A DNA stretch of 37,055 nucleotides from Planctomycetota bacterium (GTDB lineage Bacteria > Planctomycetota > UBA8742 > UBA2392), in contig JABARW010000083.1 of assembly GCA_019186845.1 (NCBI GenBank), forward strand, positions 1-37,055, in the 5' to 3' direction. The translations under genes and the position numbers were made by a program. The notes beneath the pieces were generated by a model, which worked only from the letters and a program-made list of their open reading frames with translations, had not been told where the DNA came from and did no database searches. The stretch's first letter is position 1. Every line of letters starts with the position of its first letter. Positions 23,698-32,141 of the stretch are shown in pieces.

Positions 23698-25000
23698 GCG
23701 GCTGTGGCCCGTCGCCATCGGCCTTTGCTTCCTGCTGCTGCTGGCGGCCGGCGCGGGGGTGCCGGCCTCGATTGCGGCAGCGCCCGACGACGCCACGGTT
23801 TATTGGGAGGCGGGCCTGCGCATGCGGGCAGGAGGCGACGACCTCTACGGCAACCCGGGCCTCGAGAATCGCGTGGGGCGTTACATTTATCCGCCGGCCT
23901 TTGCCGCGCTGTTTGCCCCGCTCACGTTTGTGGATGGCCGCCCCCCGGCCTCGCCCGAGCAGCGAATCGTGGAGCGACCCTATCGCTATCCCGCGGGGCT
24001 GCATATCTGGGTCTGGCTGCACCTGCCGATGCTGGCGGCGGCCCTCTGGCTTTTGCCGGCCGCCTGCGGGCTGCCCGCGCAAGAACGCATGCGCACCTGG
24101 GGGCTTTGCCTGCTGGCGACGATTGCCGCGGCCTACATTGACCTCGATTGGGGCAACGTGAACCTGTTGATTCTGTTGCTGGTCGTGGCCGGGCTGGCCC
24201 TGGCGGAGAAACAGCGCCTTTTCCTCGGCGGCTTGCTGGTGGGCGCTGCCGCCATGGTCAAGGTTCTGCCCGGTGTGCTGCTGCTGGTTTTTCTGCTTCA
24301 GGGGCGGCCTCGCGCGGCTTGGGGCGTGGTGGCGGGTGCTCTGGCTTTGTGGCTGCTGCCGCTGTTTTGGTGGGCCCCCAGAGTTGGCCTGGCCGAAGCC
24401 CTGGGCCAGAACTTCGCGCTCTTCTTTGAGTGGGTCCATGTGGTGGCCATGCCCGGAGTGTCAGGTGACATTGCCTTTGCGGGGGGGACGGCCTCGCCCA
24501 ACGTGTCCTTGAGCGCCTGGCTGGGGCGTCTCTTCACGGAAGGCGCAGCGCTGACGGCGTTTCAGCGCCCCGGTTACACCGGTCCGCTGCTTGTGGGTCT
24601 GCCCCCAGCGTTGACCCTTTGGCTGGCACGCCTGGTCGCGGCCCTGATGCTTGGCGTGGCGCTGGCGCTGGCCTGGCTGCGGCGTCAGAGCGCGCCCCAG
24701 CGCTCTTTGGCGGCCGCCCTGGCGCTCGTGGCGGTGCACCTGGGCAATCCGCTGTGCTGGCCCTACCATCTGGTGCTGCTGGCATTGCCCCTGTGCGCGC
24801 TGGCCGCGCTGGATGTCAAACGTTCTGTTCCCCTGGCCGCGGTGCTGATTATGGGGGTGAGCCTGCCGCTGCTGCTGTACCGGGTTCCCGGTTATGGCGT
24901 GCTGGAGCAGGCCTGCATCTGGGGCGTTCCCACGGTAGCGCTGCTGGTCGGCTACACGTTGGCGGCCGGTTCGTTGTGGCGTGCCGGGAGACAACCATGA
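23663..25000 (+). CDS. GT87/DUF2029-family membrane glycosyltransferase, copy 2
   Basis: 445 residues from the ATG at 23663, inside the end of copy 1. An earlier in-frame start at 23633 exists but overlaps more. Signature loop: APDDATVYWEAGLRMRAGGD then GRYIYPPAFAALFAPLT, with the conserved Asp before the Tyr. Further blocks are LDWGNVNLLILLLV, VKVLPGVLLLVFLLQGR and GNPLCWPYHLVLLALPL. Compared with copy 1 it has an insertion after the signature (FVDGRPPASPEQRIVERP) and a different large loop (VAMPGVSGDIAFAGG). It is probably a polyprenyl-phosphate-sugar-dependent transferase acting in the same glycan pathway as its neighbours. The stop overlaps the next start as ATGA. Confidence 0.85.
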   Translation: MEQSPPPLKRLERLWPVAIGLCFLLLLAAGAGVPASIAAAPDDATVYWEAGLRMRAGGDDLYGNPGLENRVGRYIYPPAFAALFAPLTFVDGRPPASPEQRIVERPYRYPAGLHIWVWLHLPMLAAALWLLPAACGLPAQERMRTWGLCLLATIAAAYIDLDWGNVNLLILLLVVAGLALAEKQRLFLGGLLVGAAAMVKVLPGVLLLVFLLQGRPRAAWGVVAGALALWLLPLFWWAPRVGLAEALGQNFALFFEWVHVVAMPGVSGDIAFAGGTASPNVSLSAWLGRLFTEGAALTAFQRPGYTGPLLVGLPPALTLWLARLVAALMLGVALALAWLRRQSAPQRSLAAALALVAVHLGNPLCWPYHLVLLALPLCALAALDVKRSVPLAAVLIMGVSLPLLLYRVPGYGVLEQACIWGVPTVALLVGYTLAAGSLWRAGRQP

Positions 25001-26295
25001 CGCGCCCTCCAACCTGGCTGCTGTGGGGGCGTTGGTTGGGCCTGCTGGGACTGGCCCTGGCCGTCCTTGGATTGCTTGCAGGCTGGCCCAGGGCACTGGC
25101 GTCAACGCCCGATGACACCCACGTCTATATTGAAGCCGCCCAGCGCATGCGGGCGGGAACCAGCGATCTTTATGCGCCGCCTTCAGACGGCTACAACGTG
25201 ATTGGCAGCTACACCTACCCGCCCGCTTTTGCCGCGCTGTTTGCCCCCCTTACATTCTTTGATCGGCCCGTCACGCTGGTGCTCTGGCGGCTGGTGCTGT
25301 GTGCCTGCGCCCTGGCCGCGGGGTGGTGCCTGTTTCGCCTGTTTGAAATCCGCAAGTTAGCCCACGCCCGGGATTTCGCATTTGCGCTTGCGGCCAGCGC
25401 CTGCGGTCCCCTCATGCTCGACATCGCCTGGGGCAACGCCAACCTGCCGGTGTTCGCCTGCGTCGCGGCGGGTATGCTCTGCGTCGAGCGGGATCGTCCA
25501 TGGGCCGGTGGCGCCTGGCTGGGCCTGGCGGCCCAGCTCAAGGTGATACCCGTGGTGCTGCTTGCGGTGCTGCTGGTACAGCGGCGCTTCAAGGCGGCCC
25601 TGGCCATGGTTCTGGCCGCGGCGGCGCTCTATTTCCTGCCCCTGGTCTGGTTCGTCGCGGCTTGCGGCCCGGCCGAGGGTGCTGCACTGAACCACGAAGC
25701 CGCCCGGGCCTTTGTCGTGGATCAGGCGCTCAGCCGCGCCGGGAAGCAGGACGTCATGAACGTCGGCTCGACGGCCATTTCCAACAGTTCATTCTATGCC
25801 GTGACGCAGAGACTCTTTGTGGAAGGCGCCCCTACGGTGGCCATTCACTGGAGCGACGAGTGGCTGCCGGGCCAGGGGGCCCTGCTTGTGGCGCTGGACC
25901 TGGCGCTGGTGCGCTGGATGGCCGTGATTCCCCCCCTGGTCCTGTTCCTGCTCGCGCTGTGGGCGGCCTTTCGAATGCGGCGCGACCTGTACGGGCGTTG
26001 CGCGGCCTTTGGCCTGGCCCTGCTTCCGGCCCTGCTGGGCAACCTTTTGTGCTGGGGCTACTCGCTGGTTCATGTGGCGCTGCTCTTTGCCCCTCTGGCG
26101 GCCCTGGCCATCAAGGAGGGGCGCCTGCGAGGGGCCTACTTCGCCGCGGGCCTGATTCTGTTCCTTTCCTGCGGCCCGGTCTTCAGCGGCCACGACATCA
26201 TGGAACTGATGCAGATGCTGGGCGTTCCCCTGCTGGGCGCCTTGGCGGCCTGGGCCATCGTCATGAAGTCGCTGCTGGCGCGCGAACGGCACTGA
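24997..26295 (+). CDS. GT87/DUF2029-family membrane glycosyltransferase, copy 3
   Basis: 432 residues from the ATG at 24997, which overlaps the previous TGA (ATGA) and has GGGAG upstream. Signature loop: TPDDTHVYIEAAQRMRAGTS then GSYTYPPAFAALFAPLT; Trp of VYWEAG is replaced by Ile here. Other blocks are LDIAWGNANLPVFACV, LAAQLKVIPVVLLAVLLVQRR and GNLLCWGYSLVHVALLFAPL. The last replaces the Pro-His/Pro-Tyr of the other copies by Gly-Tyr, suggesting a different acceptor or donor. It is the last gene of the operon; rpsT follows with its own promoter. Confidence 0.85.
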   Translation: MTRPPTWLLWGRWLGLLGLALAVLGLLAGWPRALASTPDDTHVYIEAAQRMRAGTSDLYAPPSDGYNVIGSYTYPPAFAALFAPLTFFDRPVTLVLWRLVLCACALAAGWCLFRLFEIRKLAHARDFAFALAASACGPLMLDIAWGNANLPVFACVAAGMLCVERDRPWAGGAWLGLAAQLKVIPVVLLAVLLVQRRFKAALAMVLAAAALYFLPLVWFVAACGPAEGAALNHEAARAFVVDQALSRAGKQDVMNVGSTAISNSSFYAVTQRLFVEGAPTVAIHWSDEWLPGQGALLVALDLALVRWMAVIPPLVLFLLALWAAFRMRRDLYGRCAAFGLALLPALLGNLLCWGYSLVHVALLFAPLAALAIKEGRLRGAYFAAGLILFLSCGPVFSGHDIMELMQMLGVPLLGALAAWAIVMKSLLARERH

Positions 26296-26331
26296 GGGGC
26301 TGAGTCCGCCAAACGGGGGCTGCGCGCCCAC

Positions 26332-26359
26332 TTGCCAACAGGTTGTCCCTTTCTATCCT
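26332..26359 (+). promoter_or_regulatory. Candidate sigma-70 promoter of rpsT
   Basis: TTGCCA (26332-26337), a 16-base spacer and TATCCT (26354-26359), about 32 bases before the rpsT start. It has the best paired -35/-10 spacing I found by eye, and ribosomal protein genes commonly have such promoters. Confidence 0.5.
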
Positions 26360-26391
26360 TTGCGGCCCGAACAGTAATGGCAGAGGAATAC

Positions 26392-26664
26392 ATGGCTCAC
26401 AGCAAGCAGGCTCTCAAGCGTCACCGTCAGTCCCTCAAGCGCCGCGCCCACAACCGGGTGATCAAGAGCGAAATCAAGACCGCCGTGCGCAAGTACCGCG
26501 AGACGGTCATCAAGGGCGAAGACGCCGCCAAGCAGCTTCCCAAGATTGACAGCCGTCTGGACCGGGCTGCCAAGAATGGCGTGATTCCGCGGGGTCGCGC
26601 CAACCGCATCAAGGGCCGCCTGCGCAAGTTCGCCACGGCCGCCGGCAAGACCAAGACGGCCTGA
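26392..26664 (+). CDS. rpsT: 30S ribosomal protein S20
   Basis: 90 residues, Lys/Arg-rich and all-helical. It begins MAHSKQALKRHRQSLKRR, followed by NRVIKSEIKTAVRKYRE and ending KGRLRKFATAAGKTKTA. It binds 16S rRNA early in 30S assembly. The start at 26392 has GAGGAA upstream; an upstream in-frame ATG at 26377 would add non-family residues. It is transcribed from its own promoter and ends in an intrinsic terminator at 26681-26725. Confidence 0.97.
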   Translation: MAHSKQALKRHRQSLKRRAHNRVIKSEIKTAVRKYRETVIKGEDAAKQLPKIDSRLDRAAKNGVIPRGRANRIKGRLRKFATAAGKTKTA

Positions 26665-26665
26665 C

Positions 26666-27784
26666 ATGATTGCCATACTCAACAGAGGACGGGCTTGGAA
26701 GAGCCGGTCCTCTGTTCTTGTTTTTGTGCTGTTGGCGGCCTGCGCTCCGCCGTCGGAATTGCCCCCGCCCGCGCCGGGCAGCCTGGAGCAGGCCCGGGCG
26801 GCCCTGCAGCAGGGTGATCTTGGCCGCTACCGCGAGTCGCTGGGCAAGTCTTCGGGGCTCGCGCGGCGCGCACAGGATTCCATGTCCAGGCTGGACCCCG
26901 CTGCCTGGCTTGTGGCCATGGGGGCGCGCTGGCGGGAATACGATCTGGCGGCCTGCCGTCTGGCGCTGGCGCAGCAGGACGAGGCCAGGCTGGCCGCCGC
27001 CCTTGGCTTTTCGGACGATGCCCTGACGGCGGCCCTGCTTGACGCGCCCTCGCGCCTGAGCGAGAACTTTGCGGGCGGCATGCGCTATTTTCGCGACGTG
27101 GAGCCGCCCTTGAACCTGCTGGCTGCGCTTGAACTCAAGCGCAGCGGACCTTCGCCCTCGGCCTGGCTGGCGCGCTATCACGCTGAACTTTCGCAGCGCC
27201 CCTGTGTTGTGCGCTGCGGCATGTTCTCGGGCCAGGCCAGTGAATTGTTCGCCGACGAGAAGTTCCCCCCGTCCACACAGATCGATGGCGTCGAGCTGTC
27301 ACTTCTGCTGGCAAGATGCCGGGGCCCGGCCCGAGCCGCCCTTGAAGCCGCACCCTGGCCCGCCCGGGCAGGCGAAGGCGCCTTGCTGGAGTTTGCCGCG
27401 CTCTTTGACGACGGCAGCCTCGTGGACCTCAAGGCGGCCTGGCGCGACGGCCGCTGGCGGGTGGCTGAGCCCGCCGTTTCTTCGCGTTCAGAGCGGCTGG
27501 CGGCTGCCCGGGAAGAGGCGTTGCGGCGCGTGGTCAAGGCGGCGCTCGAGTTTGAGGCGCGCCAGGGCCGCTGGCCGGCCATGGGGGATCTGGCGTTGCG
27601 GCCCGGCGACTGGGTGGACCCGGCCGCGGCCTCGGCGGCCCTGGGCTGGGCGGCCCACGACGAGCGCCCCCTGCCCACGATTTCCCTGGCGGCGGACAGT
27701 CCCGGCCCCGGCGAGCCGGTGGCCTTTACGGTGGAAGGAAAGGCCGCCATGGACCGCGGCCAGAGGATGATGCAGCGCCCCTGA
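26666..27784 (+). CDS. Lipoprotein of unknown function whose signal codons overlap the rpsT terminator
   Basis: 372 residues. The signal peptide has basic residues (NRGRAWKSR), a hydrophobic core (SSVLVFVL) and lipobox LLAAC (Cys26), then a Pro-rich tether (APPSELPPPAPG). The mature protein is helical and Ala/Leu/Arg-rich (LEQARAALQQGDLGRYRESL is TPR-like), with a small beta-rich region FAALFDDGSLVDLKAAWRDG and a C-terminal helix. No known enzyme family. The ATG is 1 base after the rpsT stop, without its own Shine-Dalgarno, and the rpsT terminator hairpin lies inside codons 6-17. No other usable start keeps the signal peptide, so expression probably relies on read-through and re-initiation after rpsT. 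Confidence 0.65.
   Translation: MIAILNRGRAWKSRSSVLVFVLLAACAPPSELPPPAPGSLEQARAALQQGDLGRYRESLGKSSGLARRAQDSMSRLDPAAWLVAMGARWREYDLAACRLALAQQDEARLAAALGFSDDALTAALLDAPSRLSENFAGGMRYFRDVEPPLNLLAALELKRSGPSPSAWLARYHAELSQRPCVVRCGMFSGQASELFADEKFPPSTQIDGVELSLLLARCRGPARAALEAAPWPARAGEGALLEFAALFDDGSLVDLKAAWRDGRWRVAEPAVSSRSERLAAAREEALRRVVKAALEFEARQGRWPAMGDLALRPGDWVDPAAASAALGWAAHDERPLPTISLAADSPGPGEPVAFTVEGKAAMDRGQRMMQRP
26681..26725 (+). terminator. Intrinsic terminator/attenuator after rpsT, inside the next coding region
   Basis: AACAGAGGAC (26681-26690) and GTCCTCTGTT (26707-26716) form a 10-bp stem, capped by GGCT / AGCC around a GGAA loop, followed by CTTGTTTTTG. It begins 16 bases past the rpsT stop and overlaps the signal-peptide codons of the following lipoprotein. 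Confidence 0.8.
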
Positions 27785-27878
27785 GATTATCGGACCTGCC
27801 ATAAGAGGGGCGCGGCAGTCGGCAAACAGCTATACTGACGTTTTGGCTTGGATCGCGCCACGGCGCGCGATTGGTGCT

Positions 27879-30758
27879 ATGGCCAGGGACATTGGCAAGG
27901 CCAGGAAGGCCGACCTCAGCGGCCATTTTGCCGGCGAGCAGCATGACGCCCTGGCGCCCCTGGTGCGTTTCCTGATTGGCGCGCGACAGCTCAATGACGT
28001 CGAGGAAGGCAAAACGCCTGGCAGCGGCGACACTTCGCTGAATCTGGCCGCGGCCTCCGGCACGGACACCGAGGCCTATCCCGCGGCGCACGTGATGAAC
28101 AACGGCCACGAGGGTAACGGGCACACCAAGCCCCCCGCCGGGGAATTGGCCCCCGCCCCTGAGGCCGAAACTGACGTCTTTGGCGATGAGGTCCTGCGCC
28201 AGCCCGAACAGGAGCTGACGCCCGCTTCGCTTGAGGACGTGCGCGACGACGCCCCCGCGCCGGGCCACGAAACAGCCATCGATGTCGCGCCCGTCAGTTC
28301 TTCTGATACCGTTCACGATGACACCCTGCGGGCGGAACCGGAAGGCGCCCTGGCCCCTGAGCCCGAAGCCGCGCCCATTTCGCTGGATGCCACGGAACCC
28401 GGCTTTGCGCTGGCGCCTGAGGCCGAGGAAGTCTCGGCGGCGGACACCGTGTTTGACACGCGGCTGCCCGAGCTGGAAGCCGCGCCGCCGCCGGTGATGC
28501 CGGAGGCGGAAACGCGCATCCTCACGCCCCGGGACGTCAAACGCGAACAGGAGCTGGCCCCCGAGACGGAGAAGCTGGAGACCGGCAAGCTGAAGCTGGC
28601 CCCCGAAGACATGGGTGAGCCGGCGGTGGAGGAAGAAACCTCGGTCGTGAAGAACGCGGACGACCCCGAGAAAATCACCACCAAGGTAGACCCCAACTCC
28701 GCGGCGGCCAAGGCGCCCCAGAGCGGTGTCATGCGCGACACCGTGAACTTCTACAACCAGACGCAGGCCCTGCGCGACTTGCTCGACGGCAGCCCCCGGC
28801 CTGTGCCGGCCTTGCCGCCGGGCACCGTGACCACGAAGATTCCGGCGCCGGGCAAGCCCATCTCTCGGCCTGACCTCGAGCCCCTGGAGAGCGACGCGGG
28901 GGCGGACGAGTTGCCCGTCCTGGGTGAATCGCTGGAGCCGGCCGACCTTGAGCCCCCGGCGCCTCCGGCGCCTGTGCCTCAACCCGTTCAGGATGACCAG
29001 GACGAGCAGACCCGCGCATTCCTGCGCGACGAAATCGCTCCCGTGCACTCCGATACGGACGAAGCTCCGGAGTTGCCCGCGGCCGAGGAGAGCGAAACGG
29101 CCGACCGCAAGGACACCGACCGCTTCCGTCTGGCCGACCTGCGCCCCGCCGACTTGCCCGTGCCCGAGGGTACCGACAAGATTGAAAAGCAGCCCGCGCC
29201 CGAGGGCGAACCGCTGCTGGTCGCGCCCGAAGCCGACGCGGCCAGGCGCGACACCCAGAAGTTCTTTGTCTCCGACCTCATTGGCGTGGCCACGTTCAAG
29301 CCCGCCCCCAAGCCCGTGCCTCTGGCCGACGAGAGTGAGCCGGAGGAGGCTGCGGCTTCGTCGGGCAGCACCACGGGCTCGGATACGGCCCTGGACAAGA
29401 CTTCGTCCGAGACGGAGTCCGAACCGCGGCCCGCCGCGCCTTTGCCGAGGGCGCGGGAGGTGGCGACGGATTTTGTCGTGCCCCGCGCCGACTCCGGCAC
29501 GCGCATCGTGCCTGAAATGGTTGCCGCGCGCACCCCGGCCAAGCCCAGCGAGAAAATCACTGAGAAGGTCAAGCAGGAGGCCGCCAACGACACGGACAAG
29601 CTGCCGTCTCCGGCCGAGCCCCAAGGGGGCGAGGAAACGCCGGTCAAGAAGATCACCGACGCCCTGACGCGCCGCATGCGGCAGGAGCGCGACGAGACCC
29701 GCAAACTGATCGATGAAGCCGAGGGCGTGCTGCTCAAATTGCGCCAGACGCCGACTTCGACGCGCCAGGCCCGCGTCGAGGCGGCTCCCGCGCCTTCATT
29801 GAGCGGGCTTCCTGCGGCGCCCCCGCCCTTGCCCGCAGCGGCGGAGGCTTCATCAAGCGCGGCGCAGGGCTTGCCGCCTCTGGAGGACATCGCCTCGGCC
29901 ACGATTCACGATTTGAGGCTGGCCGAGGAGTTGCTCGAGGCCAGCAAGGCCATCAGCGCGGCCCAGAGCACCGAGAGCAAGGCTTCGGCCGTGTTGCGTG
30001 AAGTGCCCGCCGAGCCTCAGGGCCTGACCCTGCGCAAGGCACTGAGCCAGCGCGACGGCAACGGCCATTTCAGGCCCGCGGCCGAGACTGCGGCCGCCTT
30101 GGAGGCAACCGGCGAGCCCGACGGCGCGGACGTGCTGACGCGCATCGAGCAGCGGCTGGGGGGCGCGGCGCGCAGCCTGGACGAGATTCTCAATTCAACG
30201 TCGGCCGCGCTCAAGCGCGTCACGGGTGAGATCACCCGCGAGGAGATGGAAGAGCGCCGCCGCGCCCGCGAGCAGTCAAGGCGGCCCTCGCGCCGGGATG
30301 TGCTGCGCTCAAGCCTGCTGGACGAGGAATTCGCTTCAGGCCTGGGCGACGAGCCCCTGCCAGAGAAGGACCCCTACGAGGGCCTGTCGCTGGATGAACT
30401 CGTGGCGGCGGCCTCGTCGCTGCGGCAGGCGGTCCATGATCGCGATGAGCGCGTCTCGCGCCGCCGCACGGCTTCGGGCCGCGCCATCGTCGAGGAAGAG
30501 CCCCTGTCCCGCCGCACCTCGGCGAGGCTCGCGGCCAGCGCCCTGGCCGAGGAACTTGAGCGCGTTCGGACGGAGGCCATCCGCCGATCTACCCGTGTGC
30601 AGAATGCCCGCGAGTCGGCTAAGATCGCGCGCGAAGACATCGGGCTGGAGTTGACCCAGGGGCCGCTGTGGCAGACGCTCGTAGGAATCGGAGGCGTGAC
30701 GCTGTTTCTGACCGGCCTGTTCATCTGGGTCTGGTACATGATGGCCACGCGCGTCTGA
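27879..30758 (+). CDS. Large acidic, low-complexity, tail-anchored protein of unknown function
   Basis: 959 residues from the ATG at 27879; a TTG at 27843 is the only earlier in-frame option, and neither has a good Shine-Dalgarno. A -10 like TATACT lies at 27831-27836. There is no signal peptide. Residues about 90-700 are rich in Glu, Asp, Pro and Ala and look disordered. Residues about 600-930 add charged helical stretches (DEILNSTSAALKRV, EEMEERRRAREQSRR). One membrane helix lies in the last 30 residues (WQTLVGIGGVTLFLTGLFIW then VWYMM), so most of the chain should be cytoplasmic. Short motifs recur: RKDTDRF (410), RRDTQKF (456) and MRDTVNF (285); EKITTKV (264) and EKITEKV (558). The stop overlaps the next ATG. 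Possible roles are a membrane-tethered scaffold or polar organiser, both unproven. Confidence 0.8.
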   Translation: MARDIGKARKADLSGHFAGEQHDALAPLVRFLIGARQLNDVEEGKTPGSGDTSLNLAAASGTDTEAYPAAHVMNNGHEGNGHTKPPAGELAPAPEAETDVFGDEVLRQPEQELTPASLEDVRDDAPAPGHETAIDVAPVSSSDTVHDDTLRAEPEGALAPEPEAAPISLDATEPGFALAPEAEEVSAADTVFDTRLPELEAAPPPVMPEAETRILTPRDVKREQELAPETEKLETGKLKLAPEDMGEPAVEEETSVVKNADDPEKITTKVDPNSAAAKAPQSGVMRDTVNFYNQTQALRDLLDGSPRPVPALPPGTVTTKIPAPGKPISRPDLEPLESDAGADELPVLGESLEPADLEPPAPPAPVPQPVQDDQDEQTRAFLRDEIAPVHSDTDEAPELPAAEESETADRKDTDRFRLADLRPADLPVPEGTDKIEKQPAPEGEPLLVAPEADAARRDTQKFFVSDLIGVATFKPAPKPVPLADESEPEEAAASSGSTTGSDTALDKTSSETESEPRPAAPLPRAREVATDFVVPRADSGTRIVPEMVAARTPAKPSEKITEKVKQEAANDTDKLPSPAEPQGGEETPVKKITDALTRRMRQERDETRKLIDEAEGVLLKLRQTPTSTRQARVEAAPAPSLSGLPAAPPPLPAAAEASSSAAQGLPPLEDIASATIHDLRLAEELLEASKAISAAQSTESKASAVLREVPAEPQGLTLRKALSQRDGNGHFRPAAETAAALEATGEPDGADVLTRIEQRLGGAARSLDEILNSTSAALKRVTGEITREEMEERRRAREQSRRPSRRDVLRSSLLDEEFASGLGDEPLPEKDPYEGLSLDELVAAASSLRQAVHDRDERVSRRRTASGRAIVEEEPLSRRTSARLAASALAEELERVRTEAIRRSTRVQNARESAKIAREDIGLELTQGPLWQTLVGIGGVTLFLTGLFIWVWYMMATRV

Positions 30759-32131
30759 TGCGGCTCATTCTCCTGACACTGGTTTTCCTGCTGGCGGCAG
30801 GTCTGGGGGCCCAGAACGCTGAAAGGCCCGAGGACCCTGTGCTGTCCCGCCTTGAGCAGCTCGAGGCGGAGTTGCGCTCGCTGCGGGCGCGCCTGGATGA
30901 GCGCGATGCCAAGGCCGGCGATGAAGCTTTGCGCCTTCAGAACCTGATCCAGGTGTACGGCGACATCGGCCTGCGCTATCACGCGCTGTTTGAGGGTCAG
31001 ACGGAAACCATCAACCGGCCCGAATTCCGCCTGCATCTGGGCGCCTACGGCACCGCCTACGAGGCCCGCGGCCAGCGCATCCGCTACAACCTGCGCATGA
31101 CGACCTTCACGCAGGATGAAAAGGGCAAGCCCGTACCCACCCTGGCCTGGCTGCCGTTTCCCGGCTTTGGCGCCCCGCAACTGCTGGCCGCCGACCGCTT
31201 CCTCGTGGAGTACACGCTGCAGCGCACCCTGCAGATTACGGCGGGGCGCTTTCCCTCCCCCTATGCGGGCGGAGAGCTGCTCTTTGACGCCGACTACAAC
31301 TTCCAGGGGCTGTGCGAGAGCGTGGCCTTTGAGCGCCTGTTCGCCGGTTCGGCACGGCGCTGGCTGCCGCGCCTGGAGGCCGTCGGCATCCAGAGTTATC
31401 TGGCGCAGAACAGTCTGGGCCTGCCGGCGGCCTCCGGCGCGGGCACGCCGGTCTACTTCGGAGCGCAGTTGCGCATTGACGTGGCTCCCCTCGAGTTGCC
31501 CCAGAGCGCCATGGAAGGGGGCATCGCCCCCGAGGTCACCAGTGAACTCGAGTTCCGCACGGCGCTGGGCGTCCACTATTTCGACGGCGAGCAGGCCATC
31601 TCCCAGAGCATCGGCACGGGGCTGTTGCAGCGAACCACCAACGTGCTGGATGCTTCGGGCAGAGTGCGCAGCGAGTTCCTGATCGGCGAGGTTTACTTCG
31701 AGGTCCTGTTTTTGCGGCGTTCACGCGCCAACCTGCGCGCCTGGTTCCACGGGGTGCTGAATTTCTTTGCGTCCACCCAGGTCATCGGGCGAGGCGAAAA
31801 GAATGATCAGGCCTTTGAGGCGGGCTTGAGCTGGGGCATGCCGTCCCTGCGAGAGCAGTGGGACTTCCGCCTGTCGTTCCGCTACTTCTACGTTGAGGCC
31901 GACGCCCTGATCCCCGAGTTCAATGACGAGGCCCTGAATACCAACATCAAGGGCTACGAATTCTCCCTCTCCGTGGCCGTGTTTCCCAACGTCGTCCTGT
32001 TTGGCCTGTTCACGGTGTCCGAGCGCGAGGACTACGAGCTGTTCGGCTTTGGCCACGCCAGCCGCCGCGAACCCAGCCGCGCCGCGGGCCAGAGTCTGCG
32101 CATCCGCGCGGGCATCTACCTCTCTTTCTAG
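30758..32131 (+). CDS. Putative porin with N-terminal coiled coil
   Basis: 457 residues, with the ATG sharing its A with the stop of the preceding gene (TGATG). Signal peptide MRLILLTLVFLLAAGLGAQ, then a heptad-patterned coiled coil (about 28-55: VLSRLEQLEAELRSLRARL) as in trimeric porins anchored to peptidoglycan. The rest is barrel-like: LIQVYGDIGLRYHALF, RFLVEYTLQRTLQITAGRF and a C-terminal IRAGIYLSF with terminal Phe. It resembles the putative-porin (Porin_5/OprP-like) group. It is probably a channel for small solutes; the solute is unknown. It sits 10 bases before a SemiSWEET-like inner-membrane transporter, suggesting a joint uptake path. Confidence 0.75.
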   Translation: MRLILLTLVFLLAAGLGAQNAERPEDPVLSRLEQLEAELRSLRARLDERDAKAGDEALRLQNLIQVYGDIGLRYHALFEGQTETINRPEFRLHLGAYGTAYEARGQRIRYNLRMTTFTQDEKGKPVPTLAWLPFPGFGAPQLLAADRFLVEYTLQRTLQITAGRFPSPYAGGELLFDADYNFQGLCESVAFERLFAGSARRWLPRLEAVGIQSYLAQNSLGLPAASGAGTPVYFGAQLRIDVAPLELPQSAMEGGIAPEVTSELEFRTALGVHYFDGEQAISQSIGTGLLQRTTNVLDASGRVRSEFLIGEVYFEVLFLRRSRANLRAWFHGVLNFFASTQVIGRGEKNDQAFEAGLSWGMPSLREQWDFRLSFRYFYVEADALIPEFNDEALNTNIKGYEFSLSVAVFPNVVLFGLFTVSEREDYELFGFGHASRREPSRAAGQSLRIRAGIYLSF

Positions 32132-32141
32132 GCATGGCGCC

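Noticed and set aside
21589..23796. Minus-strand frame open for 736 codons upstream of the exported protein, antisense to the HEAT lipoprotein and first GT87 genes
   Set aside because: The plus-strand genes have signal peptides, membrane helices and family motifs. The antisense frame is low-complexity His/Gln/Arg/Gly sequence, the usual shadow of G+C-rich third positions.
27726..29624. 632-codon minus-strand frame opposite the tail-anchored protein gene
   Set aside because: Arg/Gly/Leu-rich composition without domains; it is the complement of Ala/Pro/Glu codons in the plus-strand gene.
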